A stretch of 64,000 nucleotides of DNA from NCBI GenBank assembly GCA_964057225.1, contig OZ059895.1, positions 22,950,688 through 23,014,687 on the forward strand, in the 5' to 3' direction. The position numbers and the translations under genes are program-made. Below are positions 36,443 to 51,175 of this stretch, one piece after another (the first letter of the stretch is position 1; the number at the start of each line of letters is the position of its first letter). The notes under the pieces were generated by a model. The model did not search any database, was not told the origin of the DNA, and saw only the letters and a list, made by a program, of their open reading frames with translations. Origin of the DNA: Auanema rhodensis. Lineage: Eukaryota; Nematoda; Chromadorea; Rhabditida; Rhabditidae.

Positions 36443-39400
36443 CTTATATCCTCGATTTTCACCCTGAAGAATTAATTTTTTCGTTGAATAACAATGTCCA
36501 TCGTCTTTGCCTTGAAAAATGGAATCCAAAAACATCTACTTCTTGCTAAATTATTTTGAAATTTTTTGAAAAAATTTTTGTCAAAATGTTTTTGGAAGCA
36601 ATGTTGAGTGTACATGGAAACTCAACATACACTAATGCATCATTTTTCAAACGATCATAACTAATTTTTGTATTAAGCGTTTCTCAATGTAGTATAGTGC
36701 ATTCGATGCGGATTTTTAAGCTGCGTCGATCTGTGTTATCAGATTTGCGCTAGCTTAAAAATGCACCGAGATATCAACTGATATAAGTTCACACTTATAT
36801 CCTCGATTTTCACCCTAAAGAATTAATTTTTTCGTTGAATAACATTGTCCATCGTCTTTGCCTTGAAAAAAGGAATCTATAAACATCTACTTTTTGCTAA
36901 ATTATTTTGAAATTTTTTGAAAAAATTTTTGTCAAAATGTTTTTGGAAGCTATGTTGAGTGTACATGGAAACTGAACATACACTAATGCATAATTTTTCA
37001 AACGATCATAACTAATTTTTGTATTAAGCGTTTCTCAATGTAGTATAGTGCATTCGATGCGGATTTTTAAGCTGCGTCGATCTGTGTTATCAGATTTGCG
37101 CTAGCTTAAAAATGCACCGAGATATCAACTGATATAAGTTCACACTTATATCCTCGATTTTCATCCTGAAGAATTAATTTTTTCGTTGAATAACAATGTC
37201 CATCGTCTTTGCCTTGAAAAAAGAAATCCAAAAACATCTACTTTTTGCTAAATTATTTTGAAATTTTTCGAAAAAATTTTTGTCAAAATGTTTTTGGAAG
37301 CAATGTTGAGTGTACATGGAAACTCAACATACACTAATGCATCATTTTTCAAACGATCATAACTAATTTTTGTATTAAGCGTTTCTCAATGTAGTATAGT
37401 GCATTCGATGCGGATTTTTAAGCTGCGTCGATCTGTGTTATCAGATTTGCGCTAGCTTAAAAATGCACCGAGATATCAACTGATATAAGTTCACACTTAT
37501 TTCCTCGATTTTCACCCTGAAGAATTAATTTTTTCGTTGAATAACATTGTCCATCGTCTTTGCCTTAAAAAAAGGAATCTAAAAACATCTACTTTTTGCT
37601 AAATTATATTGAAATTTTTCGAAAAAATTTTTGTCAAAATGTTTTTGGAAGCAATGTTGAGTGTACATGGAAACTCAACATACACTAATGCATCATTATT
37701 CAAACGATCATAACTAATTTTTGTATTAAGCGTTTCTCAATGTAGTATAGTGCATTCGATGCGGATTTTTAAGCTGCGTCGATCTGTGTTATCAGATTTG
37801 CGCTAGCTTAAAAATGCACCGAGATATCAACTGATATAAGTTCACACTTATATCCTCGATTTTCACCCTAAAGAATTAATTTTTTCGTTGAATAACATTG
37901 TCCATCGTCTTTGCCTTGAAAAAAGGAATCTATAAACATCTACTTTTTGCTAAATTATTTTGAAATTTTTTGAAAAAATTTTTGTCAAAATGTTTTTGGA
38001 AGCTATGTTGAGTGTACATGGAACAACATACACTAATGCATAATTTTTCAAACGATCATAACTAATTTTTGTATTAAGCGTTTCTCAATGTAGTATAGTG
38101 CATTCGATGCGGATTTTTAAGCTGCGTCGATCTGTGTTATCAGATTTGCGCTAGCTTAAAAATGCACCGAGATATCAACTGATATAAGTTCACACTTATA
38201 TCCTCGATTTTCACCCTAAAGAATTAATTTTTTCGTTGAATAACATTGTCCATCGTCTTTGCCTTGAAAAAAGGAATCTATAAACATCTACTTTTTGCTA
38301 AATTATATTGAAATTTTTCGAAAAAATTTTTGTCAAAATGTTTTTGGAAGCAATGTTGAGTGTACATGGAAACTCAACATACACTAATGCATCATTTTTC
38401 AAACGATCATAACTAATTTTTGTATTAAGCGTTTCTCAATGTAGTATAGTGCATTCGATGCGGATTTTTAAGCTGCGTCGATCTGTGTTATCAGATTTGC
38501 GCTAGCTTAAAAATGCACCGAGATATCAACTGATATAAGTTCACACTTATATCCTCGATTTTCACCCTGAAGAATTAATTTTTTCGTTGAATAACATTGT
38601 CCATCGTCTTTGCCTTAAAAAAAGGAATCTAAGAACATCTACTTTTTGCTAAATTATATTGAAATTTTTCGAAAAAATTTTTGTCAAAATGTTTTTGGAA
38701 GCAATGTTGAGTGTACATGGAAACTCAACATACACTAATGCATCATTTTTCAAACGATCATAACTAATTTTTGTATTAAGCGTTGCTCAATGTAGTATAG
38801 TGCATTCGATGCGGATTTTTAAGCTGCGTCGATCTGTGTTATCAGATTTGCGCTAGCTTAAAAATGCACCGAGATATCAACTGATATAAGTTCACACTTA
38901 TATCCTCGATTTTCACCCTAAAGAATTAATTTTTTCGTTGAATAACATTGTCCATCGTCTTTGCCTTGAAAAAAGGAATCTATAAACATCTACTTTTTGC
39001 TAAATTATTTTGAAAATTTTTGAAAAAATTTTTGTCAAAATGTTTTTGGAAGCTATGTTGAGTGTACATGGAAACTCAACATACACTAATGCATAATTTT
39101 TCAAACGATCATAACTAATTTTTGTATTAAGCGTTTCTCAATGTAGTATAGTGCATTTGATGCGGATTTTTAAGCTGCGTCGATCTGTGTTATCAGATTT
39201 GCGCTAGCTTGAAAATGCACCGAGATATCAACTGATATAAGTTCACACTTATATCCTCGATTTTCACCCTAAAGAATTAATTTTTTCGTTGAATAACATT
39301 GTCCATCGTCTTTGCCTTGAAAAAAGGAATCTATAAACATCTACTTTTTGCTAAATTATATTGAAATTTTTCGAAAAAATTTTTGTCAAAATGTTTTTGG

Positions 39401-42055
39401 AAGCAATGTTGAGTGTACATGGAAACTCAACATACACTAATGCATCATTTTTCAAACGATCATAACTAATTTTTGTATTAAGCGTTTCTCAATGTAGTAT
39501 AGTGCATTCGATGCGGATTTTTAAGCTGCGTCGATCTGTGTTATCAGATTTGCGCTAGCTTAAAAATGCACCGAGATATCAACTGATATAAGTTCACACT
39601 TATATCCTCGATTTTCACCCTGAAGAATTAATTTTTTCGTTGAATAACATTGTCCATCGTCTTTGCCTTAAAAAAAGGAATCTAAAAACATCTACTTTTT
39701 GCTAAATTATATTGAAATTTTTCGAAAAAATTTTTGTCAAAATGTTTTTGGAAGCAATGTTGAGTGTACATGGAAACTCAACATACACTAATGCATCATT
39801 TTTCAAACGATCATAACTAATTTTTGTATTAAGCGTTGCTCAATGTAGTATAGTGCATTCGATGCGGATTTTTAAGCTGCGTCGATCTGTGTTATCAGAT
39901 TTGCGCTAGCTTAAAAATGCACCGAGATATCAACTGATATAAGTTCACACTTATATCCTCGATTTTCACCCTAAAGAATTAATTTTTTCGTTGAATAACA
40001 TTGTCCATCGTCTTTGCCTTGAAAAAAGGAATCTATAAACATCTACTTTTTGCTAAATTATTTTGAAAATTTTTGAAAAAATTTTTGTCAAAATGTTTTT
40101 GGAAGCTATGTTGAGTGTACATGGAAACTCAACATACACTAATGCATAATTTTTCAAACAATCATAACTAATTTTTGTATTAAGCGTTTCTCAATGTAGT
40201 ATAGTGCATTCGATGCGGATTTTTAAGCTGCGTCGATCTGTGTTATCAGATTTGCGCTAGCTTAAAAATGCACCGAGATATCAACTGATATAAGTTCACA
40301 CTTATATCCTCGATTTTCACCCTGAAGAATTAATTTTTTCGTTGAATAACAATGTCCATCGTCTTTGCCTTGAAAAATGGAATCCAAAAACATCTACTTT
40401 TTGCTAAATTATTTTGAAATTTTTTGAAAAAATTTTTGTCAAAATGTTTTTGGAAGCAATGTTGAGTGTACATGGAAACTCAACATACACTAATGCATCA
40501 TTTTTCAAACGATCATAACTAATTTTTGTATTAAGCGTTGCTCAATGTAGTATAGTGCATTCGATGCGGATTTTTAAGCTGCGTCGATCTGTGTTATCAG
40601 ATTTGCGCTAGCTTAAAAATGCACCGAGATATCAACTGATATAAGTTCACACTTATATCCTCGATTTTCACCCTAAAGAATTAATTTTTTCGTTGAATAA
40701 CATTGTCCATCGTCTTTGCCTTGAAAAAAGGAATCTATAAACATCTACTTTTTGCTAAATTATTTTGAAAATTTTTGAAAAAATTTTTGTCAAAATGTTT
40801 TTGGAAGCTATGTTGAGTGTACATGGAAACTCAACATACACTAATGCATAATTTTTCAAACAATCATAACTAATTTTTGTATTAAGCGTTTCTCAATGTA
40901 GTATAGTGCATTCGATGCGGATTTTTAAGCTGCGTCGATCTGTGTTATCAGATTTGCGCTAGCTTAAAAATGCACCGAGATATCAACTGATATAAGTTCA
41001 CACTTATATCCTCGATTTTCACCCTGAAGAATTAATTTTTTCGTTGAATAACAATGTCCATCGTCTTTGCCTTGAAAAATGGAATCCAAAAACATCTACT
41101 TTTTGCTAAATTATTTTGAAATTTTTTGAAAAAATTTTTGTCAAAATGTTTTTGGAAGCAATGTTGAGTGTACATGGAAACTCAACATACACTAATGCAT
41201 CATTTTTCAAACGATCATAACTAATTTTTGTATTAAGCGTTTCTCAATGTAGTATAGTGCATTCGATGCGGATTTTTAAGCTGCGTCGATCTGTGTTATC
41301 AGATTTGCGCTAGCTTAAAAATGCACCGAGATATCAACTGATATAAGTTCACACTTATATCCTCGATTTTCACCCTAAAGAATTAATTTTTTCGTTGAAT
41401 AACATTGTCCATCGTCTTTGCCTTGAAAAAAGGAATCTATAAACATCTACTTTTTGCTAAATTATTTTGAAATTTTTTGAAAAAATTTTTGTCAAAATGT
41501 TTTTGGAAGCTATGTTGAGTGTACATGGAAACTCAACATACACTAATGCATAATTTTTCAAACGATCATAACTAATTTTTGTATTAAGCGTTTCTCAATG
41601 TAGTATAGTGCATTCGATGCGGATTTTTAAGCTGCGTCGATCTGTGTTATCAGATTTGCGCTAGCTTAAAAATGCACCGAGATATCAACTGATATAAGTT
41701 CACACTTATATCCTCGATTTTCACCCTGAAGAATTAATTTTTTCGTTGAATAACAATGTCCATCGTCTTTGCCTTGAAAAAAGAAATCCAAAAACATCTA
41801 CTTTTTGCTAAATTATTTTGAAATTTTTCGAAAAAATTTTTGTCAAAATGTTTTTGGAAGCAATGTTGAGTGTACATGGAAACTCAACATACACTAATGC
41901 ATAATTTTTCAAACGATCATAACTAATTTTTGTATTAAGCGTTTCTCAATGTAGTATAGTGCATTTGATGCGGAATTTTAAGCTGCGTCGATCTGTGTTA
42001 TCAGATTTGCGCTAGCTTAAAAATGCACCGAGATATCAACTGATATAAGTTCACA

Positions 42056-43809
42056 CTTATATCCTCGATTTTCACCCTGAAGAATTAATTTTTTCGTTGA
42101 ATAACATTGTCCATCGTCTTTGCCTCAAAAAAAGGAATGTAAAAACATCTACTTTTGCTAAATTATATTGAAATTTTTCGAAAAAATTTTTGTCAAAATG
42201 TTTTTGGAAGCAATGTTGAGTGTACATGGAAACTCAACATACACTAATGCATAATTTTTCAAACGATCATAACTTATTTTTGTATTAAGCGTTTATCAAT
42301 GTAGTATAGTGCATTCGATGCGGATTTTTAAGCTGCGTCGATCTGTGTTATCAGATTTGCGCTAGCTTAAAAATGCACCGAGATATCAACTGATATAAGT
42401 TCACACTTATATCCTCGATTTTCACCCTGAAGAATTAATTTTTTCGTTGAATAACAATGTCCATCGTCTTTGCCTTGAAAAAAGGAATCTAAAAACATCT
42501 ACTTTTTGCTAAATTATATTGAAATTTTTCGAAAAAATTTTTGTCAAAATGTTTTTGGAAGCAATGTTAAGTGTACATGGAAACTCAACATACACTAATG
42601 CATCATTTTTCAAACGATCATAAACAATTTTTGTATTAAGCGTTTCTCAATGTAGTATAGTGCAATCGATGCGGATTTTTAAGCTGCGTCGATCTGTGTT
42701 ATCAGATTTGCGCTAGCTTAAAAATGCACCGAGATATCAACTGATATAAGTTCACACTTATATCCTCGATTTTCACCCTAAAGAATTAATTTTTTCGTTG
42801 AATAACATTGTCCATCGTCTTTGCCTTGAAAAAAGGAATCTATAAACATCTACTTTTTGCTAAATTATTTTGAAAATTTTTGAAAAAATTTTTGTCAAAA
42901 TGTTTTTGGAAGCTATGTTGAGTGTACATGGAAACTCAACATACACTAATGCATAATTTTTCAAACAATCATAACTAATTTTTGTATTAAGCGTTTCTCA
43001 ATGTAGTATAGTGCATTCGATGCGGATTTTTAAGCTGCGTCGATCTGTGTTATCAGATTTGCGCTAGCTTAAAAATGCACCGAGATATCAACTGATATAA
43101 GTTCACACTTATATCCTCGATTTTCACCCTGAAGAATTAATTTTTTCGTTGAATAACAATGTCCATCGTCTTTGCCTTGAAAAATGGAATCCAAAAACAT
43201 CTACTTTTTGCTAAATTATTTTGAAATTTTTTGAAAAAATTTTTGTCAAAATGTTTTTGGAAGCAATGTTGAGTGTACATGGAAACTCAACATACACTAA
43301 TGCATCATTTTTCAAACGATCATAACTAATTTTTGTATTAAGCGTTGCTCAATGTAGTATAGTGCATTCGATGCGGATTTTTAAGCTGCGTCGATCTGTG
43401 TTATCAGATTTGCGCTAGCTTAAAAATGCACCGAGATATCAACTGATATAAGTTCACACTTATATCCTCGATTTTCACCCTAAAGAATTAATTTTTTCGT
43501 TGAATAACATTGTCCATCGTCTTTGCCTTGAAAAAAGGAATCTATAAACATCTACTTTTTGCTAAATTATTTTGAAAATTTTTGAAAAAATTTTTGTCAA
43601 AATGTTTTTGGAAGCTATGTTGAGTGTACATGGAAACTCAACATACACTAATGCATAATTTTTCAAACAATCATAACTAATTTTTGTATTAAGCGTTTCT
43701 CAATGTAGTATAGTGCATTCGATGCGGATTTTTAAGCTGCGTCGATCTGTGTTATCAGATTTGCGCTAGCTTAAAAATGCACCGAGATATCAACTGATAT
43801 AAGTTCACA
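42056..43809 (-). repeat. 5-monomer block, copy 1 (repeats 4912 bp downstream)
   Basis: The ordered variants are GCCTCAAAAAAAGG with TTATCAATG; then GTTAAGTGTAC with ATAAACAATTT and GTGCAATCGATG; then GAAAATTTTTG with CAAACAATC; then AAAATGGAATCC with GTTGCTC; then GAAAATTTTTG again. All recur at 46968-48721. Copy 1 alone has GGAATGTAAAAAC near 42136. Both copies have CTTATTTTTGTATT before TTATCAATG, which later occurrences lack. Spacing is 14 monomers less two bases. Confidence 0.85.
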
Positions 43810-44511
43810 CTTATATCCTCGATTTTCACCCTAAAGAATTAATTTTTTCGTTGAATAACATTGTCCATCGTCTTTGCCTTGAAAAAAGGAATCTATAAAC
43901 ATCTACTTTTTGCTAAATTATTTTGAAAATTTTTGAAAAAATTTTTGTCAAAATGTTTTTGGAAGCTATGTTGAGTGTACATGGAAACTCAACATACACT
44001 AATGCATAATTTTTCAAACAATCATAACTAATTTTTGTATTAAGCGTTTCTCAATGTAGTATAGTGCATTCGATGCGGATTTTTAAGCTGCGTCGATCTG
44101 TGTTATCAGATTTGCGCTAGCTTAAAAATGCACCGAGATATCAACTGATATAAGTTCACACTTATATCCTCGATTTTCACCCTAAAGAATTAATTTTTTC
44201 GTTGAATAACATTGTCCATCGTCTTTGCCTTGAAAAAAGGAATCTATAAACATCTACTTTTTGCTAAATTATTTTGAAAATTTTTGAAAAAATTTTTGTC
44301 AAAATGTTTTTGGAAGCTATGTTGAGTGTACATGGAAACTCAACATACACTAATGCATAATTTTTCAAACAATCATAACTAATTTTTGTATTAAGCGTTT
44401 CTCAATGTAGTATAGTGCATTCGATGCGGATTTTTAAGCTGCGTCGATCTGTGTTATCAGATTTGCGCTAGCTTAAAAATGCACCGAGATATCAACTGAT
44501 ATAAGTTCACA
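43459..44511 (-). repeat. Single monomer triplicated in tandem
   Basis: Three consecutive monomers (43459-43809, 43810-44160, 44161-44511) have the same haplotype: CCCTAAAGAATTAATT, GGAATCTATAAACATC, GAAAATTTTTGAAAAA, AGCTATGTTGAG, CATAATTTTTC and CAAACAATCATAAC. Elsewhere in this part of the arm that haplotype mostly alternates with an AAAATGGAATCC/GTTGCTC monomer. The triplet therefore appears to be local single-unit amplification inside an otherwise dimeric pattern. I saw no differences among the three copies. Confidence 0.86.
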
Positions 44512-46967
44512 CTTATATCCTCGATTTTCACCCTGAAGAATTAATTTTTTCGTTGAATAACAATGTCCATCGTCTTTGCCTTGAAAAATGGAATCCAAAA
44601 ACATCTACTTTTTGCTAAATTATTTTGAAATTTTTTGAAAAAATTTTTGTCAAAATGTTTTTGGAAGCAATGTTGAGTGTACATGGAAACTCAACATACA
44701 CTAATGCATCATTTTTCAAACGATCATAACTAATTTTTGTATTAAGCGTTGCTCAATGTAGTATAGTGCATTCGATGCGGATTTTTAAGCTGCGTCGATC
44801 TGTGTTATCAGATTTGCGCTAGCTTAAAAATGCACCGAGATATCAACTGATATAAGTTCACACTTATATCCTCGATTTTCACCCTAAAGAATTAATTTTT
44901 TCGTTGAATAACATTGTCCATCGTCTTTGCCTTGAAAAAAGGAATCTATAAACATCTACTTTTTGCTAAATTATTTTGAAAATTTTTGAAAAAATTTTTG
45001 TCAAAATGTTTTTGGAAGCTATGTTGAGTGTACATGGAAACTCAACATACACTAATGCATAATTTTTCAAACAATCATAACTAATTTTTGTATTAAGCGT
45101 TTCTCAATGTAGTATAGTGCATTCGATGCGGATTTTTAAGCTGCGTCGATCTGTGTTATCAGATTTGCGCTAGCTTAAAAATGCACCGAGATATCAACTG
45201 ATATAAGTTCACACTTATATCCTCGATTTTCACCCTGAAGAATTAATTTTTTCGTTGAATAACAATGTCCATCGTCTTTGCCTTGAAAAATGGAATCCAA
45301 AAACATCTACTTTTTGCTAAATTATTTTGAAATTTTTTGAAAAAATTTTTGTCAAAATGTTTTTGGAAGCAATGTTGAGTGTACATGGAAACTCAACATA
45401 CACTAATGCATCATTTTTCAAACGATCATAACTAATTTTTGTATTAAGCGTTTCTCAATGTAGTATAGTGCATTCGATGCGGATTTTTAAGCTGCGTCGA
45501 TCTGTGTTATCAGATTTGCGCTAGCTTAAAAATGCACCGAGATATCAACTGATATAAGTTCACACTTATATCCTCGATTTTCACCCTGAAGAATTAATTT
45601 TTTCGTTGAATAACATTGTCCATCGTCTTTGCCTCAAAAAAAGGAATCTAAAAACATCTACTTTTGCTAAATTATATTGAAATTTTTCGAAAAAATTTTT
45701 GTCAAAATGTTTTTGGAAGCAATGTTGAGTGTACATGGAAACTCAACATACACTAATGCATAATTTTTCAAACAATCATAACTAATTTTTGTATTAAGCG
45801 TTTCTCAATGTAGTATAGTGCATTCGATGCGGATTTTTAAGCTGCGTCGATCTGTGTTATCAGATTTGCGCTAGCTTAAAAATGCACCGAGATATCAACT
45901 GATATAAGTTCACACTTATATCCTCGATTTTCACCCTGAAGAATTAATTTTTTCGTTGAATAACAATGTCCATCGTCTTTGCCTTGAAAAATGGAATCCA
46001 AAAACATCTACTTTTTGCTAAATTATTTTGAAATTTTTTGAAAAAATTTTTGTCAAAATGTTTTTGGAAGCAATGTTGAGTGTACATGGAAACTCAACAT
46101 ACACTAATGCATCATTTTTCAAACGATCATAACTAATTTTTGTATTAAGCGTTGCTCAATGTAGTATAGTGCATTCGATGCGGATTTTTAAGCTGCGTCG
46201 ATCTGTGTTATCAGATTTGCGCTAGCTTAAAAATGCACCGAGATATCAACTGATATAAGTTCACACTTATATCCTCGATTTTCACCCTAAAGAATTAATT
46301 TTTTCGTTGAATAACATTGTCCATCGTCTTTGCCTTGAAAAAAGGAATCTATAAACATCTACTTTTTGCTAAATTATTTTGAAAATTTTTGAAAAAATTT
46401 TTGTCAAAATGTTTTTGGAAGCTATGTTGAGTGTACATGGAAACTCAACATACACTAATGCATAATTTTTCAAACAATCATAACTAATTTTTGTATTAAG
46501 CGTTTCTCAATGTAGTATAGTGCATTCGATGCGGATTTTTAAGCTGCGTCGATCTGTGTTATCAGATTTGCGCTAGCTTAAAAATGCACCGAGATATCAA
46601 CTGATATAAGTTCACACTTATATCCTCGATTTTCACCCTGAAGAATTAATTTTTTCGTTGAATAACAATGTCCATCGTCTTTGCCTTGAAAAATGGAATC
46701 CAAAAACATCTACTTTTTGCTAAATTATTTTGAAATTTTTTGAAAAAATTTTTGTCAAAATGTTTTTGGAAGCAATGTTGAGTGTACATGGAAACTCAAC
46801 ATACACTAATGCATCATTTTTCAAACGATCATAACTAATTTTTGTATTAAGCGTTTCTCAATGTAGTATAGTGCATTCGATGCGGATTTTTAAGCTGCGT
46901 CGATCTGTGTTATCAGATTTGCGCTAGCTTAAAAATGCACCGAGATATCAACTGATATAAGTTCACA

Positions 46968-48721
46968 CTTATATCCTCGATTTTCACCCTGAAGAATTAA
47001 TTTTTTCGTTGAATAACATTGTCCATCGTCTTTGCCTCAAAAAAAGGAATCTAAAAACATCTACTTTTGCTAAATTATATTGAAATTTTTCGAAAAAATT
47101 TTTGTCAAAATGTTTTTGGAAGCAATGTTGAGTGTACATGGAAACTCAACATACACTAATGCATAATTTTTCAAACGATCATAACTTATTTTTGTATTAA
47201 GCGTTTATCAATGTAGTATAGTGCATTCGATGCGGATTTTTAAGCTGCGTCGATCTGTGTTATCAGATTTGCGCTAGCTTAAAAATGCACCGAGATATCA
47301 ACTGATATAAGTTCACACTTATATCCTCGATTTTCACCCTGAAGAATTAATTTTTTCGTTGAATAACAATGTCCATCGTCTTTGCCTTGAAAAAAGGAAT
47401 CTAAAAACATCTACTTTTTGCTAAATTATATTGAAATTTTTCGAAAAAATTTTTGTCAAAATGTTTTTGGAAGCAATGTTAAGTGTACATGGAAACTCAA
47501 CATACACTAATGCATCATTTTTCAAACGATCATAAACAATTTTTGTATTAAGCGTTTCTCAATGTAGTATAGTGCAATCGATGCGGATTTTTAAGCTGCG
47601 TCGATCTGTGTTATCAGATTTGCGCTAGCTTAAAAATGCACCGAGATATCAACTGATATAAGTTCACACTTATATCCTCGATTTTCACCCTAAAGAATTA
47701 ATTTTTTCGTTGAATAACATTGTCCATCGTCTTTGCCTTGAAAAAAGGAATCTATAAACATCTACTTTTTGCTAAATTATTTTGAAAATTTTTGAAAAAA
47801 TTTTTGTCAAAATGTTTTTGGAAGCTATGTTGAGTGTACATGGAAACTCAACATACACTAATGCATAATTTTTCAAACAATCATAACTAATTTTTGTATT
47901 AAGCGTTTCTCAATGTAGTATAGTGCATTCGATGCGGATTTTTAAGCTGCGTCGATCTGTGTTATCAGATTTGCGCTAGCTTAAAAATGCACCGAGATAT
48001 CAACTGATATAAGTTCACACTTATATCCTCGATTTTCACCCTGAAGAATTAATTTTTTCGTTGAATAACAATGTCCATCGTCTTTGCCTTGAAAAATGGA
48101 ATCCAAAAACATCTACTTTTTGCTAAATTATTTTGAAATTTTTTGAAAAAATTTTTGTCAAAATGTTTTTGGAAGCAATGTTGAGTGTACATGGAAACTC
48201 AACATACACTAATGCATCATTTTTCAAACGATCATAACTAATTTTTGTATTAAGCGTTGCTCAATGTAGTATAGTGCATTCGATGCGGATTTTTAAGCTG
48301 CGTCGATCTGTGTTATCAGATTTGCGCTAGCTTAAAAATGCACCGAGATATCAACTGATATAAGTTCACACTTATATCCTCGATTTTCACCCTAAAGAAT
48401 TAATTTTTTCGTTGAATAACATTGTCCATCGTCTTTGCCTTGAAAAAAGGAATCTATAAACATCTACTTTTTGCTAAATTATTTTGAAAATTTTTGAAAA
48501 AATTTTTGTCAAAATGTTTTTGGAAGCTATGTTGAGTGTACATGGAAACTCAACATACACTAATGCATAATTTTTCAAACAATCATAACTAATTTTTGTA
48601 TTAAGCGTTTCTCAATGTAGTATAGTGCATTCGATGCGGATTTTTAAGCTGCGTCGATCTGTGTTATCAGATTTGCGCTAGCTTAAAAATGCACCGAGAT
48701 ATCAACTGATATAAGTTCACA
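46968..48721 (-). repeat. 5-monomer block, copy 2
   Basis: Second copy of the block at 42056-43809, with the same order of markers at +4912 bp (TTATCAATG at about 47205, GTGCAATCG at 47572, GTTGCTC at 48256). After it the two copies diverge: copy 1 is followed by extra GAAAATTTTTG monomers, copy 2 by an AAAATGGAATCC monomer. This marks the right edge of the shared block. Confidence 0.84.
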
Positions 48722-51175
48722 CTTATATCCTCGATTTTCACCCTGAAGAATTAATTTTTTCGTTGAATAACAATGTCCATCGTCTTTGCCTTGAAAAATG
48801 GAATCCAAAAACATCTACTTTTTGCTAAATTATTTTGAAATTTTTTGAAAAAATTTTTGTCAAAATGTTTTTGGAAGCAATGTTGAGTGTACATGGAAAC
48901 TCAACATACACTAATGCATCATTTTTCAAACGATCATAACTAATTTTTGTATTAAGCGTTTCTCAATGTAGTATAGTGCATTCGATGCGGATTTTTAAGC
49001 TGCGTCGATCTGTGTTATCAGATTTGCGCTAGCTTAAAAATGCACCGAGATATCAACTGATATAAGTTCACACTTATATCCTCGATTTTCACCCTAAAGA
49101 ATTAATTTTTTCGTTGAATAACATTGTCCATCGTCTTTGCCTTGAAAAAAGGAATCTATAAACATCTACTTTTTGCTAAATTATTTTGAAATTTTTTGAA
49201 AAAATTTTTGTCAAAATGTTTTTGGAAGCTATGTTGAGTGTACATGGAAACTCAACATACACTAATGCATAATTTTTCAAACGATCATAACTAATTTTTG
49301 TATTAAGCGTTTCTCAATGTAGTATAGTGCATTCGATGCGGATTTTTAAGCTGCGTCGATCTGTGTTATCAGATTTGCGCTAGCTTAAAAATGCACCGAG
49401 ATATCAACTGATATAAGTTCACACTTATATCCTCGATTTTCACCCTGAAGAATTAATTTTTTCGTTGAATAACAATGTCCATCGTCTTTGCCTTGAAAAA
49501 AGAAATCCAAAAACATCTACTTTTTGCTAAATTATTTTGAAATTTTTCGAAAAAATTTTTGTCAAAATGTTTTTGGAAGCAATGTTGAGTGTACATGGAA
49601 ACTCAACATACACTAATGCATAATTTTTCAAACGATCATAACTAATTTTTGTATTAAGCGTTTCTCAATGTAGTATAGTGCATTTGATGCGGAATTTTAA
49701 GCTGCGTCGATCTGTGTTATCAGATTTGCGCTAGCTTAAAAATGCACCGAGATATCAACTGATATAAGTTCACACTTATATCCTCGATTTTCACCCTGAA
49801 GAATTAATTTTTTCGTTGAATAACATTGTCCATCGTCTTTGCCTCAAAAAAAGGAATCTAAAAACATCTACTTTTGCTAAATTATATTGAAATTTTTCGA
49901 AAAAATTTTTGTCAAAATGTTTTTGGAAGCAATGTTGAGTGTACATGGAAACTCAACATACACTAATGCATAATTTTTCAAACGATCATAACTAATTTTT
50001 GTATTAAGCGTTTATCAATGTAGTATAGTGCATTCGATGCGGATTTTTAAGCTGCGTCGATCTGTGTTATCAGATTTGCGCTAGCTTAAAAATGCACCGA
50101 GATATCAACTGATATAAGTTCACACTTATATCCTCGATTTTCACCCTGAAGAATTAATTTTTTCGTTGAATAACAATGTCCATCGTCTTTGCCTTGAAAA
50201 AAGGAATCTAAAAACATCTACTTTTGCTAAATTATTTTGAAATTTCTCGAAAAAAGTTTTGTCAAAATGTTTTTGGAAGCAATGTTAAGTGTACATGGAA
50301 ACTCAACATACACTAATGCATCATTTTTCAAACGATCATAAACAATTTTTGTATTAAGCGTTTCTCAATGTAGTATAGTGCAATCGATGCGGATTTTTAA
50401 GCTGCGTCGATCTGTGTTATCAGATTTGCGCTAGCTTAAAAATGCACCGAGATATCAACTGATATAAGTTCACACTTATATCCTCGATTTTCACCCTGAA
50501 GAATTAATTTTTTCGTTGAATAACATTGTCCATCGTCTTTGCCTTGAAAAAAGGAATCTAAAAACATCTACTTTTTGCTAAATTATATTGAAATTTTTCG
50601 AAAAAATTTTTGTCAAAATGTTTTTGGAAGCAATGTTGAGTGTACATGGAAACTCAACATACACTAATGCATCATTTTTCAAACGATCATAACTAATTTT
50701 TGTATTAAGCGTTTCTCAATGTAGTATAGTGCATTCGATGCGGATTTTTAAGCTGCGTCGATCTGTGTTATCAGATCTGCGCTAGCTTAAAAATGCACCG
50801 AGATATCAACTGATATAAGTTCACACTTATATCCTCGATTTTCACCCTGAAGAATTAGTTTTTTTGTTGAAAAACATTGTCCATCGTCTTTGCCTTGAAA
50901 AAAGGAATCTAAAAACATCTACTTTTGCTAAATTATTTTGAAATTTTTCGAAAAAATTTTTGTCAAAATGTTTTTGGAAGCAATGTAGAGTGTACATGGA
51001 AACTCAACATACACTAATGCATCATTTTTCAAACGATCATAACTAATTTTTGTATTAAGCGTTTCTCAATGTAGTATAGTGCATTCGATGCGGATTTTTA
51101 AGCTGCGTCGATCTGTGTTATCAGATTTGCGCTAGCTTGAATATGCACCGAGATATCAACTGAGATATGTTCACA

